Assembly: GCF_030252345.1 (NCBI RefSeq)
Contig: NZ_CP126980.1
Span: forward strand, 5,161,501 to 5,225,500
From: Actinoplanes oblitus
Lineage (GTDB): Bacteria > Actinomycetota > Actinomycetes > Mycobacteriales > Micromonosporaceae
DNA length: 64,000 nucleotides
Reading direction: 5' to 3'
Below the pieces are notes generated by a model. That model did not search any database. It was not told where the DNA came from and saw only the letters and a program-made list of their open reading frames with translations. Shown piece after piece: positions 1 to 9,115 of this stretch. Position 1 is the stretch's first letter. Each line of letters opens with the position of its first letter. The position numbers and the translations under genes are program-made.

Positions 1-402
1 GGCGTCGCGCTCGAGGCACACGGGCAGAACACCCTCGTCGTGCTCCGCGACCGGCGCCCGGCCCGAATCCTCTACCGCGACCTGGGCGGCGTCCGCGTCC
101 ACCGCGAGCTGGGCCTCGACCTGCACGGCGACCTTCTCACCGACGACCCCGCGACGCTGCGCACCAAACTCGCCGCCGCCGCGCTCGGCACCGTCGCGAG
201 CCAGCTCGTCGACGCGTTCGCCGCGCACCACGGCGCCGAACCGGACCGGCTCTGGGCGATCGTCGCGGCCGGGCTGCGGCACGTCCCCGAGCTGCTCACC
301 GAGCCGCTGCCGAGCAAGGCGACCACCGCCATGCGCCTCGCCGCCGACCCGCTCGACGACATCTGGACATACCAGCCCAACCCGATGGCGGTATTCGCAT
401 GA
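1..402 (+). CDS. IucA/IucC-type siderophore synthetase, C-terminal part (5' cut by window)
   Basis: The reading frame is open from base 1, so the start lies outside the window; 133 codons are visible. The residues form the FhuF-like C-terminal domain of NRPS-independent siderophore (NIS) synthetases: GVALEAHGQN, then YRDLGGVR, then the PSKATTAMRL segment that closes the family. These enzymes adenylate a carboxylate (usually citrate) and condense it with an amine or alcohol. The same motifs recur in the next gene, so the two are paralogous neighbours. The stop overlaps the next start (ATGA at 399-402), which implies one transcript and coupled translation. Substrate class cannot be read from this fragment. 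Confidence 0.9.
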   Translation, partial: GVALEAHGQNTLVVLRDRRPARILYRDLGGVRVHRELGLDLHGDLLTDDPATLRTKLAAAALGTVASQLVDAFAAHHGAEPDRLWAIVAAGLRHVPELLTEPLPSKATTAMRLAADPLDDIWTYQPNPMAVFA

Positions 403-1937
403 CCTCCAGCCTCACCACCGGCCGGCTCGCCGCGGCGGCCGCACACACCCAGGCGGCGCTCGCCGTGCACGCACCGGAGCTGGTCAGCGGCTTCCTCGAC
501 CACCTGCCGATCGCCGCGGAGACGGTGGGACGGCGGCTGCGCGGCGCCCTCGCCCGGGAGGGCCTGTCCTCGGACCACACGGGCGGGACCCGGCACGCCT
601 TCAACCGTGTCGAATTCGACAGTTCCGGGGTGGCCGACCCGGTCGACCTGCTCACCGCCGACGCGCCGGGATTCGCCGCGGAGATCCGCAACGCGGTGAT
701 CAACCTGGCGATCGCCCTCGCCCGGCCCGGCCCGGTCCACCCGGGCGGCGATCCGGACGAGGCGGCGATCGCCGGCGAGCGGCTGGCCATCTCCGGTCAC
801 AACCTGCACCCCTGCGGGCGTACCCGGCTGGGCTGGGACACCTGCGACGTCCTCGCTCACGACCTGGAATCCGGACGAACCGAGATCCGATTCATCGCGG
901 TCCGCGATGACGCGCACCTGGGCGACGATCTGGGCGCTCTATATCCCGGCATTCCGGACGCCGGCTACCGCGCACAACCCGTCCACGCCTGGCAACTCGG
1001 TCTGATCACGCAGCGCTACCGCGACCTGTTCACCGACGGCACCTTGCGACACCTCGACGGCGCACTCGACGCCGTCCCCACCGCCGCCCTGCGCACCCTG
1101 CTGCTGCCGCCCGCCGCCGACGGCACCCGCCGCTACCTCAAGGTCTCCCTCGACATCCAGGTCACCTCCACCCGCCGCAGCATCTCGGTGGCCAGCACCC
1201 GCAACGGGCCCGCCGTCTCCGCCCTGCTCCACCGCCTCGCCGCCGACGAGCCATCGCTGCTGCTGATGGCCGAGACCGCCGGCGCCGCGGTTCCCGCCGG
1301 CTCCGGCCGTGACCTGTCCGCCATCCTGCGCGACGGCCTCACCGGCCGCCTGCAGCCCGGCGAGGAGGCCATCCCCGGCAGCGCCCTCCCGCACCGCCTG
1401 CCCGACCTGGTGCGCCGGCACGGCGGCGGCCCCGCACGCTGGCTCACCGACTACGCGCGGCTACTGCTCCCACCGCTGCTGCGCCTGGCCGTCCACGGCG
1501 TCGCCCTCGAAGCCCACCTGCAGAACTGCCTGCCCACCTTCAAGGACGGCCACCCGCATCGGCTCGCCCTGCGCGACTTCGCCGGCCTGCGCCTGCACCT
1601 GCCCCGCCTCGCCGCCGCCGGCCACCAGGTCGACCTGTGGCCCGGCTCCGTCGTCGGCACCGACGACCCGGCGATCATGCGGGCCAAGCTCGGCTACACC
1701 GCCTTCCAGGCCCACCTCGGCGAGATCGTCCTGCACCTCGACCTCGACGAGCCGGCCGCCTGGCGCCTGATCCGCGACGTCGTCGACGACACCTACGCCG
1801 CCCTGACCTCGGCCGAGGCGCGCGCCGACCACGCCTGGCTCACCGCGCCGACCGTCCCGCACAAGGCCCTGGTCCGGATGCGCCTGGCCGGCGACGGCGA
1901 CCTCTACCTGCCGGTGGAGAACCCGCTGCATGCCTGA
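399..1937 (+). CDS. IucA/IucC family NIS siderophore synthetase
   Basis: Full-length 512-aa synthetase expected to form an amide or ester between a carboxylate such as citrate and an amine or alcohol in the cytoplasm. The N-terminal catalytic domain carries the SGHNLHPCGRTRLG segment (family motif HPxxKxRxG) and the C-terminal FhuF-like domain carries GVALEAHLQNCLP and LRDFAGLR. It starts inside the stop of the preceding paralogue and overlaps the decarboxylase start by 8 nt, so the three genes form a tight operon. Two synthetases plus a PLP decarboxylase recall the sbnE/sbnF/sbnH part of the staphyloferrin B pathway; that parallel is inference from gene content. Confidence 0.93.
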   Translation: MTSSLTTGRLAAAAAHTQAALAVHAPELVSGFLDHLPIAAETVGRRLRGALAREGLSSDHTGGTRHAFNRVEFDSSGVADPVDLLTADAPGFAAEIRNAVINLAIALARPGPVHPGGDPDEAAIAGERLAISGHNLHPCGRTRLGWDTCDVLAHDLESGRTEIRFIAVRDDAHLGDDLGALYPGIPDAGYRAQPVHAWQLGLITQRYRDLFTDGTLRHLDGALDAVPTAALRTLLLPPAADGTRRYLKVSLDIQVTSTRRSISVASTRNGPAVSALLHRLAADEPSLLLMAETAGAAVPAGSGRDLSAILRDGLTGRLQPGEEAIPGSALPHRLPDLVRRHGGGPARWLTDYARLLLPPLLRLAVHGVALEAHLQNCLPTFKDGHPHRLALRDFAGLRLHLPRLAAAGHQVDLWPGSVVGTDDPAIMRAKLGYTAFQAHLGEIVLHLDLDEPAAWRLIRDVVDDTYAALTSAEARADHAWLTAPTVPHKALVRMRLAGDGDLYLPVENPLHA

Positions 1938-3066
1938 GCTGCCCGCGCACGTCGCCGACGCGCTGCGCCACCTGCCCGCGCCCGCCTGCGCCTACCTCTA
2001 CGACACCGCCGCGCTGCGCGCCCAGGCTGATCACTTGCGCTCCGCTCTGCCACCGTCGACAACCCTTCTGTACGCCGTGAAAGCCAACGGCCACCCCCAG
2101 GTCGTGCGCACCCTCGCCGACGCCTGCGACGGTCTCGAAGTCGCCTCGGGCGGCGAACTCGACCTCGCCGTCCGCGCCGGCGCCCGCCGCGTCGTCTTCG
2201 GCGGCCCCGCCAAGACCGACACCGAACTCGCCGCCGCCGTCCGCGCCGGCGCCCTGCTCAACGTCGAGAGCCGCCACGAACTCGACCGCCTCGCCGGCCT
2301 CGGCCTGCGCGCCGACATCTGCCTGCGGATCAACCGCGCCACCGTCGGCGTCACCGGCAGCCACGCCATGACCGGCACGCCCACCCCGTTCGGCATCGAC
2401 GAGAACCAGCTCCCCGCCGTCCTCGCCTCGATACCCACCGGCCTGAACGTGATCGGCTTCCACCTGCACGCCGTCTCCAACAACCTGGACGGCGCCGCGC
2501 ACGCCGCCTTTCTCGATGACGCCCTCGACTGGTCGGTGAAAACCGCTTCCCGGTACGCCCTGACCCTGCGCGTGGTCAACGCCGGTGGCGGCCTCGGCGT
2601 CGACTACACCTCCCCCGCCACCATCGACCTCACCCCGCTGTCCCGGGTCACCGTCCCGGCCGGCGTCGAGCTCATCCTGGAACCGGGCCGCTACCTGGCC
2701 GCCGACGCCGGCTACTACGCCGCCGAGGTCCTCGACCTGAAGACCACCCACGGGCGCACCTTCGCCGTGCTGCGCGGCGGCACCCACCACTTCCGGCTCC
2801 CCGCCGCCTGGGGCTACAGCCACCCCTTCACGATCCTGCCGGTCGACACCTGGGACCGCCCCTACCCCCGGCCCGCCGTCACCGACACCCCGGTCGACGC
2901 GGTCGGCGAACTGTGCACCCCACGCGACGTCCTCACCCGCGGCCAGCACGTCGCGCGGTTGCGGGCCGGCGACCGCCTGGTCTTTCGCCGCACCGGCGCC
3001 TACGCCTGGGACATCTCGCACCACGACTTCCTGCGCCACCCACCCCCGGACTTCCTCATCCTCTGA
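1930..3066 (+). CDS. PLP-dependent decarboxylase (alanine-racemase fold, DapDC/ODC type) of the siderophore operon
   Basis: 378-aa fold-type III decarboxylase. The PLP lysine is K51 in LLYAVKANGHP; GFHLHAVSNN (about residue 178) takes the place of the family HxGS/G loop, and GELCTPRDVL (about 325) carries the catalytic cysteine region of the partner active site. The family decarboxylates diaminopimelate, ornithine, or siderophore intermediates such as citryl-diaminopropionate (SbnH). The 8-nt overlap with the upstream synthetase argues for a siderophore role rather than lysine synthesis. No exporter or citrate synthase follows; the next gene is on the other strand. Confidence 0.88.
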   Translation: MPELPAHVADALRHLPAPACAYLYDTAALRAQADHLRSALPPSTTLLYAVKANGHPQVVRTLADACDGLEVASGGELDLAVRAGARRVVFGGPAKTDTELAAAVRAGALLNVESRHELDRLAGLGLRADICLRINRATVGVTGSHAMTGTPTPFGIDENQLPAVLASIPTGLNVIGFHLHAVSNNLDGAAHAAFLDDALDWSVKTASRYALTLRVVNAGGGLGVDYTSPATIDLTPLSRVTVPAGVELILEPGRYLAADAGYYAAEVLDLKTTHGRTFAVLRGGTHHFRLPAAWGYSHPFTILPVDTWDRPYPRPAVTDTPVDAVGELCTPRDVLTRGQHVARLRAGDRLVFRRTGAYAWDISHHDFLRHPPPDFLIL

Positions 3067-3328
3067 ACTCGCCGTCCCGCCACTTCGGCCGGGCGCTGCT
3101 CGGCTTGCGAAACGAGACCGTCCGCACCCTGGTGGTGGAGCTGAGCGGCAGCCCGCAGCCGGTCCGCTCGGCTCCGCGCGGGCTCACCTCGCCGAGGCCG
3201 AGCCCGCCGGTGCGCGCGCAGGAGGCCGGATCCGGACACGGCATGTCTGCCACCGGCCGTCACGCCGGCGAGAATCAGGTCCGCACACCCGCCGCGATCC
3301 GGGCAGCCGGCACCATCCGGCACCGGAG

Positions 3329-3943
3329 TCACTGGCTCTTCTGGAAGGCGTCGAGCCGGGCCCGGGTCTCGGCGTCCACGTCCACGAAGAGCAGGCGGAC
3401 ATCGCCGGGTTCGTCGCTGCCGCGCACTTGACAGTTGAAGTCCGCGGGGCCGTCCGGCAGCAACACTTCGACGGCGACCAACTGGCCGGGGGCCAGCCCG
3501 TCAACCAGGTCGATCAACGCTTCCTCGCCCAGATCGTCGACGTCGAGATCGACGATGACGCGTGCCCCGCCCAGGGACAGGTCGATCGCCAGGCCCGGGA
3601 ACATCTGACCCGATGGCAGGATCAGCACGACCGGCACCTGCACCGAGACGCGCCGGGAACGTCGCCGGTCGACGGCGCCCACGGTCGTGTCCACCCGCAT
3701 GTACACGCCGGGCAGGCCGCCGGCAGGCGGGGGCACCACCGTGCCCACGACGCTGAAGCCGGCGCCGTTCTGCGTCCAGAGCAGCGCCACGTCGACACCG
3801 ATCATGGCGAACCCGGTGAGGCTCAGCCGGAGCGTGCCGTCACTTTCCCGGGAGACCCGGCAGCTCCGGGCCGGGCCACCGCCGAGCGACGCGCTGGCGG
3901 TCGGGGCGGTCCACGGCTGTGGTTCCTCGGTGGGCTTGACCAT
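3329..3943 (-). CDS. PilZ domain protein (predicted c-di-GMP receptor)
   Basis: About 204 aa from the ATG at 3943; the frame also stays open to a GTG at 3997, but an AGAAAG sequence precedes the ATG and nothing like a ribosome site precedes the GTG. The C-terminal half holds the PilZ signature: RRSRR (RxxxR) at about residue 96, then DLSLGG (D/NxSxxG) some 30 residues on. These bind cyclic di-GMP in characterised PilZ proteins. The N-terminal ~90 residues form a small beta-rich region of the YcgR-N type, with GVDVALLWT. There is no membrane segment or enzymatic domain, so a cytoplasmic adaptor role is likely. The small orphan gene upstream is on the same strand, 340 bp away. Confidence 0.85.
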   Translation of the reverse strand: MVKPTEEPQPWTAPTASASLGGGPARSCRVSRESDGTLRLSLTGFAMIGVDVALLWTQNGAGFSVVGTVVPPPAGGLPGVYMRVDTTVGAVDRRRSRRVSVQVPVVLILPSGQMFPGLAIDLSLGGARVIVDLDVDDLGEEALIDLVDGLAPGQLVAVEVLLPDGPADFNCQVRGSDEPGDVRLLFVDVDAETRARLDAFQKSQ

Positions 3944-4283
3944 CGTTGTCGGATCTTTCTGGGCGTACCGTGCGCGGTCCGGTCGAATCCTCTTCACAGC
4001 GACAGTACCGTCGCGAGCGGCACTTCAGGTGCAGGTCAGTACGGCAGGCCGGGCCGGGTGCGACGACAGCCGATCGGGTTGACCCGGCGGGCGGATTTCG
4101 ACGGCGGGGCCGCACGGCGTGCTCGAAGAAACACGGCGCCGGCGGCTAGAAGCGATGCCACGATCGCGGCTTTACCACCTTCGGGGCCGGCAGCACACGA
4201 CACCCGTGCGGCGCGGGCCATCTGGCACCGCGATCGACCGGTCAGCCCGGCATCGCGATCTCCAGGAATGATGGGACTGCAGT

Positions 4284-4643
4284 TCACCTGCCAGTTCGCC
4301 GGGAGCCGGGCCGCTGGCCGCGACGACCGGGTCCCGAACTGCGGGGCCGGCCCGGCTGATCGGCCGGGCCGTCGACCGCACCGGGGCTGGAGAACGACAC
4401 CGAGGGCGCCGCGGGCCGGGATGACGTCGGCGGCGGCCATTGCGACGCCGTGATCTGCGCTCCGGTGACGGGCGGCGGAGGGGAAATCTGGTCGAGCAAG
4501 CGCTGCGCCAGAGTGGCGTCGATCTCGAGGTCAGCGCTGATGCGCACATCGGCGGCGATCGCCAGGTCCACGACGTCGTCGCTGGTGAACGCATCGGCTC
4601 CGAGAGTGCTCAGCCGCCGTGCGAACTCCTGCAAATTGATCAT
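4284..4643 (-). CDS. Small protein of unknown function with Pro/Ser-rich tail
   Basis: 119 aa. The start is the ATG at 4643 because GAGGATAAGG lies 6 nt upstream; a TTG two codons earlier is in frame but badly placed. The first ~55 residues look folded and helical (EFARRLSTLGADAF, DDVVDLAIAADVRIS, ATLAQRLLDQI); the rest is low-complexity Pro/Ser/Arg. No family is recognised. The helical half resembles small helical-bundle adaptor domains only in a general way. The tail is typical of disordered actinobacterial linkers, and its exact end is uncertain. Confidence 0.6.
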   Translation of the reverse strand: MINLQEFARRLSTLGADAFTSDDVVDLAIAADVRISADLEIDATLAQRLLDQISPPPPVTGAQITASQWPPPTSSRPAAPSVSFSSPGAVDGPADQPGRPRSSGPGRRGQRPGSRRTGR

Positions 4644-4950
4644 CTGCAACCTTATCCTCGAATTGCTAATGATCTACCGTAACCCTCACTTCGGTCGGAC
4701 CCTCCTGCGCCCACCCGAGGGGGCGGGCGTACGGCTCCGGGACGGACTCCGTGAGAGGCTCCGGTGGCGATTCCCGGCGCCGGAGACAGGGATCGGCGCG
4801 CGGGTCTCGACGGAGGTCCATAGCGCGACCTTAGGCCCAGCCGTCGATCGACGACGTCGTTGCCCACTCGCTAATCACCTCCCGCGCATAGCCGCAAGTC
4901 GCGCGTCTCGGACCGGCACGGCGGCCGGGACCGCCCCTCCCCTGCCCTGG

Positions 4951-5331
4951 TCAGCGCTGGGCGAACTCCGTCAAGGACAAGATGTTGCCATCCGGATCCC
5001 GGAACCAGGCGATGCGGTCGCCTCCGGGCGTCGTCCACACGCCGGCGCCGTCCTGCTCCATACCGTCATAGCGCAGGAACGTGACGCCCACACCACTGAG
5101 CCCGGCCACCACCGCGTCGATGTCCGCGACCTCCCAGCCGAACACGGTGAACGGCTGCGGTCGCAGCTGATCGGTCTTGGTGACCCGCAGCGTCGTCGCC
5201 CCGACCCGGACGACGCAGGCGAACGACGTGACCTCGTCGACAGCGAGACCGAGCGTGCCGGCGAAGAACCGCCGCGACCGGTCGAGGTCAGTCGACGGAA
5301 GGAACGCGATGGGTGAGGCGGAACCGAGCAT
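4951..5331 (-). CDS. VOC superfamily protein (glyoxalase/bleomycin-resistance fold)
   Basis: 126 aa from the ATG at 5331, which has GGAGG 5 nt upstream; the frame is open further upstream to 5412 without a better site. A single unit of two beta-alpha-beta-beta-beta modules: it begins ASPIAFLPSTDLDRSRRFF and ends FRDPDGNILSLTEF, the typical DPxGN closing motif with the metal-ligand glutamate position. Family members are isomerases, dioxygenases or drug-binding proteins; the substrate cannot be assigned. It sits divergently opposite an erythromycin-esterase homologue, which may or may not be meaningful. Confidence 0.85.
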   Translation of the reverse strand: MLGSASPIAFLPSTDLDRSRRFFAGTLGLAVDEVTSFACVVRVGATTLRVTKTDQLRPQPFTVFGWEVADIDAVVAGLSGVGVTFLRYDGMEQDGAGVWTTPGGDRIAWFRDPDGNILSLTEFAQR

Positions 5332-5500
5332 CGATCCTCCGGAGGCGGCGCGGTCGACGGCGGCACTCAAGGCTATCCCCGACGGTGTGAGGTCCGGCAT
5401 GGCCTGCCGCACTCCCTCTAAAGCATCCTAGGACTCTAGGAGCCTTGGGTCGGGCCGCTAGGGTAGCGATCTTTCCTGGGACCGGCCACAAGGGAGTGTC

Positions 5501-6697
5501 ATGTTCGACCTCGAGCGGGTGCGGCAGCTGGTCGGCGACGCACAGGTCGTCGGGATCGGCGAGTCCGCGCACAATGTCCGGGAGTATCAGCAGGTCAGGC
5601 ACCATCTCGCCCGATTCCTGGTGGAGCGGATGGGCTTCGGCGTGCTGGCCCTGGAGTCGGGCTTCAGCGAGGGTCTCCTGGTCGACCGCTGGATTCGTGA
5701 CGGATCCGGCGACCTCGCGGAGGTCGCGGATCAAGGCCTGACGTACGGGTTCGGCAGCGCCGTGGCGACGCGGGACCTGCTCGCCTGGCTGCGCGAGCAC
5801 AACGCCGGCGGCGGTGACGTCGGCTTCGCCGGCCTCGACCTGCCCGCCGACCTCGGCTCCCCGCTGCCGGCGCTGGACGGCGTGGCGCACTACCTCGCCG
5901 AGGTCGACCCGGCGGCGCGACAAACCTTGGAGCACCTTCGGACGTACGCGTTGCGCTGGGCCAGTCCGTACACGATGGCCGCGTTCCGCGCCTATCAGGC
6001 GGTTCCGGCCGCCGACCGGGACGCGCAGACGCTCCTGCTGTCCGAGTTGGCCACCCGCGTCGACGCCCTGCGCCCGCTGTACGAGCGGCGCGGCGGCGCA
6101 CCCGGCTACGCCACCGCCCGCCACCAGCTGCGCCTCGCCGTGCTGCTCGACCAGATGCTGCGTGCCCAGCTCGCCGCCGCGAACGGATCCGGGATCCACG
6201 CCGCAGTCAACGTGCGCGACGCCGCGATGGCGGAGACCGTACGGCACCTGCTCCGGGACGGCCGGCGGATCGTCGTCTCGGCCGCCAACACACACCTGCA
6301 GCGGATTCCGATCATGCTGGGCGGGACCTTCGAGGTGCCGGTCATGGGCAGTCACCTGGCGGCCGAGCTCGGCGGGGCGTACCTGTCGATCGCGGTCACG
6401 GCCGTCGGTGGCCGCACCCCGACCCGGCGCCCGGCTCCGGGCACCGAGCGCGGCGCGGAGGTCCTGACCGTCGATCTGGCGCCGCCCGCCCCGGGCAGCG
6501 TCGAAGCGTTCCTCACCGACCCGGCGTCGCCGCGGGTCACCGGTCCCGGGTCCCCGGACGGCCCGTGGCTCGCCGACCTGCGGCCGCTGCGCGGCGCGCC
6601 CGGCGGCCCGCGGCGCTTCCGCAACCTCGACGGCTACGTCGATCTGCCGGTGGCCGACGCCTTCGACCTGGTCGCCCTGGTCCCCCACCTGGCCTGA
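5501..6697 (+). CDS. Erythromycin esterase family protein
   Basis: 398 aa, the normal length for EreA/EreB-like hydrolases. Visible motifs: GIGESAHNVREY (the conserved GExxH segment near residue 19), ALESGFSEG, DLPADLGSPLP, and a C-terminal GxMGSHLA region. EreA-type enzymes hydrolyse the macrolactone of 14-membered macrolides with a metal-free or metal-assisted histidine mechanism; many chromosomal homologues have unknown substrates. AAGGGAG precedes the ATG. Whether this one confers macrolide resistance is not decidable from sequence. Confidence 0.85.
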   Translation: MFDLERVRQLVGDAQVVGIGESAHNVREYQQVRHHLARFLVERMGFGVLALESGFSEGLLVDRWIRDGSGDLAEVADQGLTYGFGSAVATRDLLAWLREHNAGGGDVGFAGLDLPADLGSPLPALDGVAHYLAEVDPAARQTLEHLRTYALRWASPYTMAAFRAYQAVPAADRDAQTLLLSELATRVDALRPLYERRGGAPGYATARHQLRLAVLLDQMLRAQLAAANGSGIHAAVNVRDAAMAETVRHLLRDGRRIVVSAANTHLQRIPIMLGGTFEVPVMGSHLAAELGGAYLSIAVTAVGGRTPTRRPAPGTERGAEVLTVDLAPPAPGSVEAFLTDPASPRVTGPGSPDGPWLADLRPLRGAPGGPRRFRNLDGYVDLPVADAFDLVALVPHLA

Positions 6698-6724
6698 CGT
6701 CACCGCCCGCCGGCGTCGCGCACC

Positions 6725-6742
6725 GGCCGGCCGCGCCCGGCC
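6725..6742. terminator. Hairpin between convergent genes
   Basis: Perfect 6-bp arms GGCCGG/CCGGCC around CCGCGC lie in the 51-bp gap between the convergent esterase and LysR genes. There is no T-tract, which is normal in this GC range. The position suggests a bidirectional terminator. Confidence 0.4.
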
Positions 6743-6748
6743 ACACCG

Positions 6749-7633
6749 TCAGCCGGCCGAGGCGTCGTAGCGGTCGCGGACGAACCCGCCGAGCCGCTCC
6801 GCGAACGACTCCAGCGTGGGTGCGGCCGCGTGCCGGGAGTCCCAGACCGCCGCCAGCCGGATGCTCAGCCGCCGGCCACCGACGTCGACCGCCAGCGGCA
6901 CCAGCCCGAACCGGGGATCGTCCGAGGCCACCGCGATGCCCCGGCCGGCCGCGGCGAGGGCCTGCGCCACCGTCCCGTTGGCCGCCTCGATCGACGACGA
7001 GTACGACGCCCCGGCCGCGGTCACCGCCGCCTCCAGCGACTGTCGCGCGGTGGACGTGACCGGCTGCACGATCAGCGTCGACGTCAGCAACTCGGCGAGC
7101 GGGATCTCGCCCCGCCCGGCCCACGGGTGCTCGGCGTCGACGTACGCCCACACCGGCAGCACCGCGAGTGGCAGCGACCGGTACGGATCAGGCGCCCGCA
7201 CCGTCCCGATGGCCAGGTCGGCGCCCAGCCGCAGCGTCTCCACCGGCGACAGCCCGTCGGCGCCGAGCACGTCGGCCGTCGGATCCTCCGGCGCCAGGGT
7301 CGCGATGAACGGCGACACCACGTCGGTGAGCGTCACCGTCGGTGCCCCGATGGTCAGCCGTTCGAGCCGGCCGGACGCCGCGACCATGGCCGCCACCCGC
7401 AGCGCGTCCACCCGCCCGAGCACGTCCCGGGCCAGCGGCAGCAGCGCCCGCCCGGTCATCGACAGGTCCAGCCGCCGCCCGGACCTGTCGAACAACGGCA
7501 CCCCGAGATCGCGTTCCAGCACGCGCAGCTGCCGGGAGAGCGCCGGCTGGGTCAGGTGCAGCCGGACCGCCGCCGCGCTCACGGTGCCCGCCTCGGCGGT
7601 CGCGACGAAGTACCGCAGCAGCCGCAGCTCCAT
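6749..7633 (-). CDS. LysR family transcriptional regulator of the adjacent GABA operon
   Basis: 294 aa. Start chosen at ATG 7633 because GGGAGG lies 5 nt upstream. The N-terminus is a classic LysR winged helix (MELRLLRYFVATAEAGTVSA, then LTQPALSRQLRVLE), followed by the periplasmic-binding-like effector domain (LTIGAPTVTL to AAVWDSRHAA). It is transcribed divergently from gabT with about 76 bp between starts, the normal layout for a LysR activator that responds to a substrate of its neighbours. The effector is likely GABA or succinate semialdehyde; that is inference from position. Confidence 0.9.
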   Translation of the reverse strand: MELRLLRYFVATAEAGTVSAAAVRLHLTQPALSRQLRVLERDLGVPLFDRSGRRLDLSMTGRALLPLARDVLGRVDALRVAAMVAASGRLERLTIGAPTVTLTDVVSPFIATLAPEDPTADVLGADGLSPVETLRLGADLAIGTVRAPDPYRSLPLAVLPVWAYVDAEHPWAGRGEIPLAELLTSTLIVQPVTSTARQSLEAAVTAAGASYSSSIEAANGTVAQALAAAGRGIAVASDDPRFGLVPLAVDVGGRRLSIRLAAVWDSRHAAAPTLESFAERLGGFVRDRYDASAG

Positions 7634-7709
7634 GTATGCCTCCCGAGCATGGGTCACAGGCCCAATGGGAACTGGACGAGCATACGCAGTGCTGAAGAGA
7701 CTGCACGGT

Positions 7710-9032
7710 GTGAGCCTCGAACAGAAACGCCGGCTGGTCACCGAGCTGCCCGGCCCCCGGTCCCAGGAACTGATGGAACGCAAGCTGGCCGCGGTGGCCG
7801 GTGGCGTCGGCACCACCATGCCGGTGTTCGCGGCGCGCGCCGGCGGCGGCATCGTGCTCGACGTCGACGGCAACCAGCTGATCGATCTCGGTTCCGGAAT
7901 CGCCGTCACCACCGTCGGCGCCACCGCGCCACGGGTGGTCGCGGCGGTCACCGAGCAGGTCAGCGCGTTCACCCACACCTGTTTCATGGTCACCCCCTAC
8001 GACGGGTACGTGGCGGTGGCCGAGGCGCTGAACCGGGTCACGCCCGGCGGCCACGAGAAGCGCAGCGTGCTGTTCAACTCCGGTGCCGAGGCGGTGGAGA
8101 ACGCTGTCAAGATCGCTCGGGCGTACACCGGGCGCAACGCGGTGGTGGTCTTCGATCACGCGTACCACGGGCGGACGAACCTGACCATGGCGATGACCGC
8201 GAAGAGCATGCCGTACAAGCATGGTTTCGGCCCGTTCGCGCCAGAGGTCTACCGCGCGCCGCTGTCCTACCCGTTCCGTGACGGCGGCCTCGACGGCCGG
8301 GTGGCGGCGGCCCGCGCCATCGACCAGATCGAGAAGCAGATCGGCGCGGACACCCTCGCCGCCCTGGTCATCGAGCCGATCCAGGGTGAGGGTGGCTTCA
8401 TCGAACCGGCCCCCGGTTTCCTGCCGGCGCTGGCCGCCTGGTGCCGGGCCAACGGCGTGGTGTTCGTGGCCGACGAGGTGCAGACCGGCTTCGCCCGCAC
8501 CGGCCACATGTTCGCCTGCGACAGCGAGGGCGTCGTCCCCGACCTGATCGTCACCGCCAAGGGCATCGCCGGCGGCCTGCCGCTGTCCGCGGTGACCGGC
8601 CGCGCCGAGATCATGAACGCGCCGCACTCCGGTGGGCTCGGCGGCACCTACGGCGGCAACCCGCTCGCCTGCGCCGCCGCCCTGGCCGCCATCGAGACGA
8701 TCGAGGCGGACGGCCTCACCGCCCGCGCCCGGGAGATCGAAACCCTGGTCAAGACCCGCCTGCACAAGATCCAGGCGGCGGACGGCCGGCTGGGCGACGT
8801 GCGCGGCCGCGGCGCGATGCTCGCCGTGGAGCTCGTGCGGGACGGCTCCGGTGAGCCGGATCCGCGCTTGGCGCGCGACATTTCCCGGTACGCCCACCAG
8901 CGCGGCGTGATCGTCCTGACCTGCGGGACCTACGGGAACGTGCTGCGCTTCCTGCCGCCGCTGTCGATCTCGGACGAGCTGCTCGACGACGCTTTCGACG
9001 TGCTGGCCGCCGCCTTCGAGGAAACCCGATGA
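7710..9032 (+). CDS. gabT: 4-aminobutyrate--2-oxoglutarate aminotransferase
   Basis: 440 aa from GTG 7710; a GTG at 7689 would add seven residues, but 7710 gives the usual distance to the conserved RRLVTELPGPRSQEL N-terminal motif. Class III aminotransferase: NSGAEAVENAVKIAR binds PLP phosphate, HAYHGRTN stacks on the ring, VADEVQTGFARTG carries the PLP-N1 aspartate, and the Schiff-base lysine is in VTAKGIAGGLP (about residue 284). It transfers the amino group of GABA to 2-oxoglutarate, giving succinate semialdehyde for the downstream dehydrogenase. The stop overlaps a 28-codon ORF (ATGA) that in turn overlaps gabD. Confidence 0.93.
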   Translation: MSLEQKRRLVTELPGPRSQELMERKLAAVAGGVGTTMPVFAARAGGGIVLDVDGNQLIDLGSGIAVTTVGATAPRVVAAVTEQVSAFTHTCFMVTPYDGYVAVAEALNRVTPGGHEKRSVLFNSGAEAVENAVKIARAYTGRNAVVVFDHAYHGRTNLTMAMTAKSMPYKHGFGPFAPEVYRAPLSYPFRDGGLDGRVAAARAIDQIEKQIGADTLAALVIEPIQGEGGFIEPAPGFLPALAAWCRANGVVFVADEVQTGFARTGHMFACDSEGVVPDLIVTAKGIAGGLPLSAVTGRAEIMNAPHSGGLGGTYGGNPLACAAALAAIETIEADGLTARAREIETLVKTRLHKIQAADGRLGDVRGRGAMLAVELVRDGSGEPDPRLARDISRYAHQRGVIVLTCGTYGNVLRFLPPLSISDELLDDAFDVLAAAFEETR

Positions 9033-9115
9033 GCGGGCCGGTCGCCACCGCTGTCGCACCGGCCATCGCCACCGCGCGGGCCGCCACCTTCGCCACCGCT
9101 GTCGAGGAGATCTGA
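9029..9115 (+). CDS. 28-codon coupling ORF between gabT and gabD
   Basis: ATG at 9029 overlaps the gabT stop (ATGA) and its TGA at 9113-9115 overlaps the gabD start (TGATG). The peptide is almost pure Ala/Thr/Val (begins MSGPVATAVAP, ends ATAVEEI), and CGCCACCGCTGTCG occurs twice in it. It carries gabD's ribosome site, GAGGAGAT, in its last codons. The composition says nothing about function; the more cautious reading is that it keeps ribosomes moving from gabT to gabD. No homologue is recognised. Confidence 0.4.
   Translation: MSGPVATAVAPAIATARAATFATAVEEI

Noticed and set aside
3970..4000. GGTCGAATCC resembling a tRNA T-loop
   Set aside because: No matching T-stem, anticodon arm or acceptor stem nearby; no tRNA was found anywhere in the window.
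4652..4867. 71-codon minus-strand frame between the small orphan gene and the VOC gene
   Set aside because: No ribosome site and Arg/Pro-rich composition; region treated as intergenic.
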